Shown here: in pieces, positions 1 to 8,682 of the stretch | How the letters are laid out: every line of letters starts with the position of its first letter | Position numbering within the stretch: position 1 is the first letter of the stretch | From: Baffinella frigidus | Lineage: Eukaryota > Cryptophyceae > Cryptomonadales > Baffinellaceae | Assembly: GCA_026770585.1 (NCBI GenBank) | Contig: MU646498.1 | Span: forward strand, 111,548 to 121,950 | Direction of reading: 5' to 3' | Length of the DNA stretch: 10,403 nt | Program-made: the position numbers and the translations under genes | Notes under the pieces: generated by a model | Databases searched by the model: none | What the model saw: only the letters and a program-made list of their open reading frames with translations | Told to the model about the DNA's origin: nothing

Positions 1-908
1 AAACCCTAAACCCTAAACCCTAATCCCTGAACCCTAAACCCTACCTAAACCCTCAACCCTAAATCCTACACCATAAACCCTAAACCCTAAACCCTGAACC
101 CGAAACCCTACCTGAACTCTAAACCCTAAACCCTACACCATAAACCCTAAACCCTACCTAAACCCTCAACCCGAAACCCTCAACCCTAAACCCTCAACCC
201 TTAACCTTAAACCCTCAACCCTAAACCCTAAACCCTAACCCCCAAACCCTAAACCCTGATCCCTAAACCCTCCCTAAACCCTAAACCCTAAACCTTGCAC
301 CATAACCCCTAAACCTCAAACCCTAAACCTGAACCCTGAACCCTAAACCCTGAACCCAATCCCTGAACCCTGGACCCTGAACCTCAAACCCTAAACCCTA
401 AACCCTAAACCCTAAACCCTAAACCCTAAACCCTCATCCCTGAACCTTAAACCCTAAACCCTAAGCCCCAAACTTAACCCCTAAACCCTAACCTACACTC
501 TCAACCCTAAACCCTCAACCCCAACCCTAACCATAAACCATAAACCTCACCTCAGACCTTACCTACACCCTACTTAAACCCTCTACCTAAACCCTACCCA
601 AACCCTCAACCCTACATCCTCAACCCTAAACCCCACACCCGAAACCCTAAACCCTAAACCCTAAACCCTTCACCCTAAACCCTAAACCCTAAACCCTAAA
701 CCCCAAACCCTAGATCTTAAACCCTAAACCCTATACCTCAAACCCTAAACCCTAAACTTCAAACCCTAAACCCTAAACCCTGAAACCTAAACCCCAGACC
801 CTAAACCCTCAACCCTTAACCCTAAACCCTACACCATAAACCCTAAACCTTAAACCTTAAACACTAAACTCTAATCCCTAAACCCTGAACCCGAAACCCG
901 AAACCCAG
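1..908. repeat. Degenerate telomeric CCCTAAA array at the chromosome/contig end
   Basis: The first ~900 bases are almost entirely CCCTAAA heptamers with variants such as CCCTGAA, CCCTCAA, CCCTACA, CCCGAAA and CCATAAA. Perfect runs occur, for example around 386-434. CCCTAAA/TTTAGGG is the telomere repeat of plants, many green algae, dinoflagellates and chromerids. The C-rich strand reading inward from base 1 is the correct orientation for a left chromosome end. The high variant load suggests proximal, non-terminal telomeric or subtelomeric repeats rather than freshly synthesised telomere. The array stops abruptly at about 908, where coding sequence begins. Confidence 0.95.
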
Positions 909-977
909 GGAGGCCGCTGCTCGCTGCCCACACCTTGCCGAAGTGGAATGCAAAACTGCAGAATGACCGCATCAATG
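909..977 (+). CDS. Exon a (first visible exon, abutting telomeric repeats)
   Basis: After CCCAG at 904-908 the sequence changes abruptly from telomeric repeat to GC-rich coding-like DNA. Read as GG + AGG CCG CTG..., it encodes RPLLAAHTLPKWNAKLQNDR followed by IN and ends AAT G before the donor gtatat. Both edges are phase 1, and joining the final G to the next exon gives GCG (Ala), keeping frame. The acceptor AG is formed right at the telomere junction, so it may be a true splice site or simply where an exon was broken and capped. Confidence 0.6.
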
Positions 978-3900
978 GTATATACCCACCCATAGTCGAC
1001 ACACCCAGGAAACACACCTTTCTTTCATCCGCAAGCTTGCTGCGAGTTGCGTGTTCGCTCTGCCTTTATTAGCGCCGCGGATCAGATTGAATCAGTAATC
1101 GGCCACCTTTTCCAGCGCAATCAGGATCGATCCGCTCATTCACCGGCATGATCTCCGAGGAGCTCAAGAAGGCCAAGAAGCCAGCCGATAAGGGGGACAT
1201 CCAACCATTCATCGATCGCATCACTGAAGGTGACTGCAATCACCCCGTCTGTTTGATTTCTCATTGCCGCTGCTGGAATTTCCAACGGTAACCGCAACAT
1301 CATCTTGGCGACACTTCGTACACCTTATTTTCCATCCGCCTAACAGCTGTCCGTCAATGTCAAATTTATTTTTCAACTAGATTTTTGGCGTCCTTTCAGC
1401 TCCACGACGCCCTTCAGTACCGCTCCAAAAGTTGACATTGTGAAGCACCCAAGGAGAATATGTGGTTGGACAGGTTTGGTGTGAACGCACATTCCCCGAC
1501 GGTTCGAGAAGCAACCCCTTGGCAACCTTTTTAGGACCTTTAGGCTTGATTCAATCCCACCATAGTCGGACACCTGGCGGTTCCGTAGAACGAGCTTCGA
1601 CCAGGCAGAACTGAGTAGGGGGTGGTTTACAGGCATTCGATCATTAACCCCACAGCGAGGTCCAGTCTCGGATGCCCTAGACCGTTAGTCAAACCAATTA
1701 CATCCAATCAAAATGAGCAATTTAAAAAAAAACAGAAACAATCCTAAAATGTCCTAGACCGTTAGTCCAGAAACAAATTACATTCAATCAAAATGAGCAA
1801 ATTAAAACAAAACCAAAAACAATCCTAAAATGTCCAATGCACAATGCGTCAGGGCAACATGACAGGATTATTCTTTAGGGTTTGGGTTGAAGGGTTGAAG
1901 GGTTTAAGGTTTAGGGTTTATGATGTAGTTAGGGTTTATTATTAGGGGTTGGGATTCAGAGTTTAGTGTTCAGGTGTTTGGGTTGAGGGTTTAGGGTATA
2001 AGATTGATGGGATTTGGGTTTTAAGGTTCAGGGTTTATGGTTCAAAGTTTGGGGGTAAGGGTTTAGGGCTTCGGGTTTCGGGTTCAGGGTGTGAGGTTAA
2101 GGGTTTAGAGGTCAGGATTTTTGGGAAGATGGCAGTCGGTTTTGCGTTGTGATGCATGTGGTGGTGGTGGTGGTGTGCGCCCACAGGCCACAATGTATCC
2201 CTACATATGGGCCAGAGGGTGGGCGTGCAGGTTGGCGGATGGCAGTGCGAAATAGCAGCAAGGCATGCCACCGGGGGCGCGCAGCGCACGCACGGTCAGT
2301 TTCAGCGATGCGCAAAGTGGGGCGCGCCTGCATGTTCTTCTCAAGACGAGCCACCAGGGGGTGTGGGTTGGATTGGCGCGCAGACCTTCTCTTGTTCGTG
2401 GACTCACTCATCTTGACTTCACCTTCAGGAGGATCTGACCGGTGGGCCACGCGACGCGCGCGCTGTCTGTTGGAGCGGTGCTGAGGGTGGGGCGCACCTG
2501 CTGCTTCTCATCAGAACGATCCAGCATGTGTGGGGGTTGGATGGGCGCACAGACCTTGTCTTGTTCGTGGGCTCACTAATCTTGACTTCACCTCCAGGAG
2601 GATCTGACCGGTGGGGCCACAAGACGCGCGCGCTGTCTGTTCGAGCGGTGCTGAGTGTGGGGCGCACCTGCCGCTTCTCGTCACAATGATCCAGCGGATG
2701 TTTGCTGTTGGACGGGCGCACAGACCTTCTCTTGTTCGTGGATTCACGAATCTCGACTCCACGTCCAGGAGATTTTGACCGGTTCACTGGGGCCGCGCGA
2801 CGCGCTCGCTGTCTATTGGATCGATGCTAGGGATGGGGCGCACCTGCAGCTTCTCGTCCCGACGAGCCAGCGGAGGAGGGCGCGCATACCTGAGAAAAAG
2901 CCCCACGCGACGCTGGGTGTGTGTTGAACGTTTCCCCGTGGCGTGCACTCACGTGATGCCCCCGCAGACATGCTGTTCGTGATGCCCGTGCAGACGGCTT
3001 CGATCATGAAGACCGAGAAGCTGCTGGTCAAGGACGACAAAGACAAGCGCGAGCTTCGCATACTCACGCCTGAAGAGCGCACGAAGCTGCTCGAAGACAT
3101 GCACGGTAAGCCCCTGCACAGATTCGAGAAAAGCAATTGATTTGCTGAAGGGGGCCACTTAGCATCCACCAGGGGCTTTGCGGATACAGTCCATCTAACG
3201 ATTTTCTAGAATCTTGTCCATCGCCCTGGAATTCTAACCCCCAGGGGGGAAGGAAGTCGGCGCCTGCTAGGTGTGTGTGTGGGGGTGGGGCTGAACCACA
3301 ATTTCTCGAAATGCTACGAAAGACGTCTATAAATAGACGACCGACTCTCGGCTTTGAGTACGACCTGCTTGTTTGGTATGCTGCAGAATGGTTCTCATCC
3401 GTTTCGGTGCTGGCTCCGCACGACACCGGTACTGCTGCACTGCAGCATACCACACACGCTGCTAGTGCATGGACACACTCTGCGCGCACCACGTAGCAGC
3501 AAGGTGTAACATCTGACATCTGGCAGCAGGATTCCTCTCGAGATTTCACAATCTCTGGGCGTGCAGGGGATCGGTTGCTGCAGCGGCTGGTGAACCTGCA
3601 TACACCCGATCGCTTGAGCGACGTGCTCATGGGTCTCAAGAAGGAGTTCGGCAACCTGCATCAGGTATGCTTCACGCTAGTGCCAAACGAACACTTGCGG
3701 ATGCTGCTAGTGTCGTGGGGAGAGGTGCCTTGCAGTCTCGTTGACTGTCCCCCGCCTATGTGAACTTGGAACCTGGACCCCCCCGTCCCAGTTGCCTCTC
3801 CCCCTCCACCCCCCGCCCTCAACCCTCCGCCCTCAACCCTCCGCCCTGGACCTTCCGGTTTGATTTCATTGCTTCTCACTGTTGCTCCTCATTACCGATT

Positions 3901-6544
3901 CCTGCCTAGCAGCGCCATGTGCACCGCTAGACCTCCACAGAAAAGTCCGCTGGACTTTATTTCATTCATTGCGCCCAGCGACCCTCCTTGAGCTGAAAGA
4001 TTGGGCGGATTTGATTCGAAGACTTCACCGCCACCCCCCACTGACAATGTTGTTGTCGCTGCCAGGTTTGTTGCTGTTGTCCGGATTTGAACCAGTGTGG
4101 GGTCGCGCGATGAACCCTCCCCCCCCCTCCGGTACACGTCGGAGGTCTGCCAAGCGATCAACGTGCTTAACCTCGGAGGGTTGGTGGTCCCGTCTCTGCT
4201 CGCAGCAGTGTGACATTTGCCAACTGAGAACCGGCAAGCACCACACCAGCCTCATCTCCGTGAACGTAGTGGTTGATTGTTTTGGGGCAACGAACATTGC
4301 AACACAACTGGATCATACTAGTAATAGCAAAGTATTTGTGTAGTCAATTTCGATGCGGCAAAATGAATGAACGGAGATGAAACCTCATTCCTCGCCCCGT
4401 GCACCCCGTGCAGGCTCTAGGACTGGACCTCCACGATCACGAACTGGAGCGATGCAAGACCGAAGGCAAACGCACGTGGAAGAAAGCCAAGGATGAAAAC
4501 GAACAGGTACACACGGATTCGGGTGATCCCACTTTTTGCAGTTTCGATGTTAGCCCTTCTTTCGTCGGTTTGTGACTGTGGTGGTATTGTAGATTTCGGG
4601 TAAGCGCGGAATTCACTTCAGGTCGGAGGATAACCCCCCCCCCCCCAATCGCATTGATTGTCACGTCCATCTGAAGTTGCATGCTATCTTAGACTTGAAT
4701 TTGATGACAAGATCGCGACCCCCACCCACAACATGTCACAAAACGAATCGTTTTTTCGTTTTTTCGTTCCCTGATTCCCCGACCTGATCTCGAAAAATTC
4801 CGCGTCAAACGGAAATCTACAATACCGTAGACTCGCTGCGATTCCAGCATCAATCTAATTTCGGGACATACCTGAATCAGTGTCACGTTTTATGCTATGT
4901 TCGCTTTGATTTGTTGCATGTCAGGGTGGTTGTTGCTATCTTGGGCATACCACCCATGCCATAGCAGAAAAGAGATATTGATTCAGTACTCTTCCGAAAT
5001 GAAATCCAGGCCTCGCGTCCAACGAATGCGGGCTTGATTTTGGCTTGTAGCAACGAATCTGTTGCCGTCAACAAAAAACTCTCGATCTCGATCTCGATCT
5101 CGATCTCGATCTCGATCTCGACCACTCTCTCTCTATAGTGTGACAGCATTCGTTGTAGAGCTGGCAGCTGACACGAATCCCGAATCATCAAACCCGGGAC
5201 GAACCACGGTCACACTGACGGGATCTCCCCGGAGGGCAGGCGGAGCTCACAAACAACTGTCGCGAGAAGGTGTTCAAGCGCGACATCTGGGACAGGTCGA
5301 TTTCAATGGACGATCTGGAAAAGGTGCGTCCACTCGAGGCCATAAAAATGACTATTTTAACCCCCTATTTGTGCCTAACCGTGACAAAAAAGTTTCTTAA
5401 AAGGAGGGGGCCCAAATCCTTTGAGCTATTCCTAAAGGAATCTGAAAATCCCAAAAACATGTGTCCTCCAACTTTTGAACCCCTGTGCCGCTTTCACTTT
5501 TTTAAGGGTTTTGGATTCCTCATCACGCCCTCTCCAAACCCTCTCGAAGAAATGGCTCGAGCGGAGCACAGGAAGATGCTGAAAATTCGTCTTGTTCCTG
5601 GAAAGTTGACTAAATCGGTGGGCATGTCTTCGGGCCTCTGACGCCCTATATTCTTTGAGTGGTGTTGAAGAGGGCATCCTGGGGATTCCAAAACCGTAGA
5701 GAAAAGTAAGCTCGGCCCTCTGGGTCACAAGTTACAGCCCAGAGCGGCCCACGGTGGTCCTGACGGGCCCGCCTCGGTACCTCAAAAATCGGCGCACCCT
5801 GGATATCTTTTTCCATGCAAATCGTGACTGAGGGGTCCCAATCGCAAAGTTTCTTAGAATCTCGAGGGCTACAACTTCACCGTAGGAACCCCTTAGTTAC
5901 GAATTGCAGGTAAAGATGTTCCTACACAAAAAAGCCGATTGGGCCCCCTCCTAAAAAGTCTAGTTTGAGGGGCGGTGGTCACGTATCTCACAGCAATTTT
6001 AACCCCTTCGCTTTTACAAACACAATTACTACATTTAATAAATAGTCCTATTTCTGGACTCGAGTGGGTGGGGAGATTTGATTGGATGTTGCAGGATCGA
6101 ACCCTTGAAGAAGAGTCACTCTAGTTTGCTGCTGGCTGCAGCGTAGTTACTCCTCAGCTATTGAAGTCCAAAGAATCCTAGGAGCCTGCGATGTTTTGGC
6201 CCTACGAGGGTTTCTTACCCTAGTGACCCTAGCAGGGTCAGAAAACCCTAGTAGGGTCTGAACCTAGCAGGCACCCTGGTTGTGAGAGTTGCAACTGTGC
6301 TGCTTGTTTGCCCGCACGCTCAGAGTTTGGTTTTCCTTGACACTTTTCCTGATACTTTTGACATCAGCCGAAAATTCCGACCTGAAACGCATTCTTGACC
6401 CCACCCCGTGAACGTTTTTCAGACGTAGGAAGGAGGATCTAGGGCTACCGCAAAAAGGGTATTCAAACACCCATCGGGCAAGGCCGTTCTTCTAAATCAT
6501 CTTGGTGATGAGGTGGATCAGGGCCACTTGGTCGTCACTGAAGA

Positions 6545-6607
<63 letters not shown>

Positions 6608-8620
6608 TTTTCAGACGATCACCGGTGTGTTCGAGATGGAAGAAGACGCGGGAAAGGAGGTGGTGGAACACTTCAAGAAGAAGAAGAAAATGTCGCAGCT
6701 CAAGAACATCTTCAGCGAGACTGCCGAAGGCTGTGCAAAGGCACGTTCTTATTCCGTGCATCAATTTAATTTTGGAAGATTACTAATCGGTATCCCTTTG
6801 CATGCTATGTTAGCTTGTATGTGTGGCATTTAAGGTGGTTGATGCTATCTTGGGCAGACAACCCATGCCCAGCACAGCATAACAGTGACACGGATGCAGA
6901 GATATTTCGAAATGAAATTGCAAGCAGGAAGGAAAGTAACCAACAAAACATGAACCTGTGTGGACCTCGTGCAGTCCGATTCTGGAGGTTCACGTGCAAG
7001 TTCACGTTCAAATTATTTTTTCACGTTTCTCGACGTTGAATTTGGCATTATGCCATTTTTTCCTTCCGATGGCGATGGCCACGGGTGAGGAATGGCATCA
7101 AAAAAGCAGCGCGACCCCCCTTAGTTTTTTTATCCTGAATCTGATCCAGGGAGTCTTTGATGATGCAATAGATCGCACCGGCCGGATTATTCAAAAACTG
7201 TGTCAAGTACAACCTCGAACTCAATCCTGAAGCACGGCATGTACAGTAAACTCTCTGTTTTTTTCACTGCCGTCCACTCTTTGCAGGGACCCGGAAACGG
7301 TCTGATGAGGCAGATTTTCCTGCGCGTTCCCGATCATCCCCTGGCCCAAACCCCGGAGCTTCTGCCCAAGATCATGGCCGACGCCGCGTCTAAGCTCGAG
7401 ATGAATACGGGCAAGTTTCCCATTCTTTGACCTCGGCGGAATCAGAGCATCGATCCTGACCGCTGAATGATGATTGGTCTGCCCCGGTGACTCGTAAACT
7501 GCTGCAGACCAAGGGTCCCTGTCAAAGTGTCTTGAAGCTCCTGCTCACCATCTTGAATCTGGGTGCAGAACACTTCCTGGTGAAGCACGTCCAGGCGAAA
7601 CTTTCTCAGAGAGGCGTGGCAATGTCGGAGGCATTGAGCAGCGAGCTTGCTCAGATCGTGAAGGTGCCCCTTCCCCTTTGTCAAACGGGTGTTGGGTTCA
7701 GGCGAGGCGTATCGTGAAAAAGTGCGCGCATCTCATTTCGTTGCATTCTCCCACACATCGTGCTACGAAGGGACTCAGCCACCAAGAATCGGTTAGGATA
7801 TCCGTAGAAACAACCCTATGTCCCTACGGATGGCCTACAGTAGGGTCCTATGGATGGTCCACTTGAAAATGACGTGTGGGTTGTTCACGAAATCACTTCG
7901 TAGCGCTTTGGATGCGGCGGCTCAGAGTTCAAGCCGGCATCGTCAAGTACGTAGCCACCATCCTTCCATCGGTTTGTGATTGCATCATGTAGCAAGTTGT
8001 TGTATCGTGGTGTACACTCTACTCTCCGAACCCCACCTGTAACGATCAACAATCTCCCTGAGGGTTCATGTCATCGAATCGAGGATCGAGGATTACGATC
8101 TCGTTGGAATGAATATAATTTCGGAAGATGACTTATGCTGTTGCCCTTTCCATGATGCAGTAGGTTTTTATTTGTGGCATGTTAGAGTGTGTGTTCCTGT
8201 CTTGGCCTAAAACCCATGCTTAACTAGCATAAGAGTGCAACTGAATCATAAATCTTCCAAAATGAAATCGGGGAGTCGTCTTCCTGCGCACAGGAGTGCA
8301 TCGAGAACGATGGAAAGATGACGGCGCTGCTGACCAAGCTTCGAGACTCCGGAAAGAAGAACTTCAAGCTGGCCGTCTCTGCTAAGAAGAGCATCATGGA
8401 AGAGCTCGTGCGGGTTTCAGCGGGTTTCAACCAGCCCGCCGAGTACTATTCGGTGATACCTCAATACCACAAAGGGCAGAACTGAACTGAATTCTTGAAG
8501 GCTGAAGCAACTTCAATGTTTCGAGCGTTGACACGACCTCGATATGATGAAAACACACGAGGCCGCAACACGAACCATCCGCTAGAGGCACAGCATTCTT
8601 GACTCTTGAGGCGGCCACGC

Positions 8621-8682
<62 letters not shown>

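Noticed and set aside
1-908. CRISPR-like regular repeats
   Set aside because: Seven-base telomere units without spacers; eukaryotic telomeric DNA.
2035-2927. Several overlapping open frames of 80-120 residues on both strands
   Set aside because: They run through the telomere-like tract and the ~170-bp minisatellite, with compositions explained by the repeats; no start context or partner exons.
3324-3341. TATAAATA string as a TATA-box promoter
   Set aside because: It is part of a small palindrome within an intron, with exons of the same gene on both sides; no evidence of a transcription start.
3064-3654. 196-residue minus-strand open frame
   Set aside because: It overlaps exons d and e in antisense and spans the intron between them; the plus-strand exons explain the coding signal better.
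5565-5604. Possible 33-base microexon (EDAENSSCSWK) between cacag and gttgac
   Set aside because: Phase-compatible but very short and located inside the foldback element; most likely chance.
5270-5641. Plus-strand open frame extending past exon g
   Set aside because: It reads through the donor of exon g into a foldback element; the first part is out of frame with the exon's phase-0 reading of its neighbours beyond 5323 and has no homology I recognise.
6502-6833. Long open frames with Leu-Ser or Arg-Glu dipeptide runs on both strands
   Set aside because: They are translations of the (CT)n tract; only the part from 6615 to 6740 behaves as an exon.
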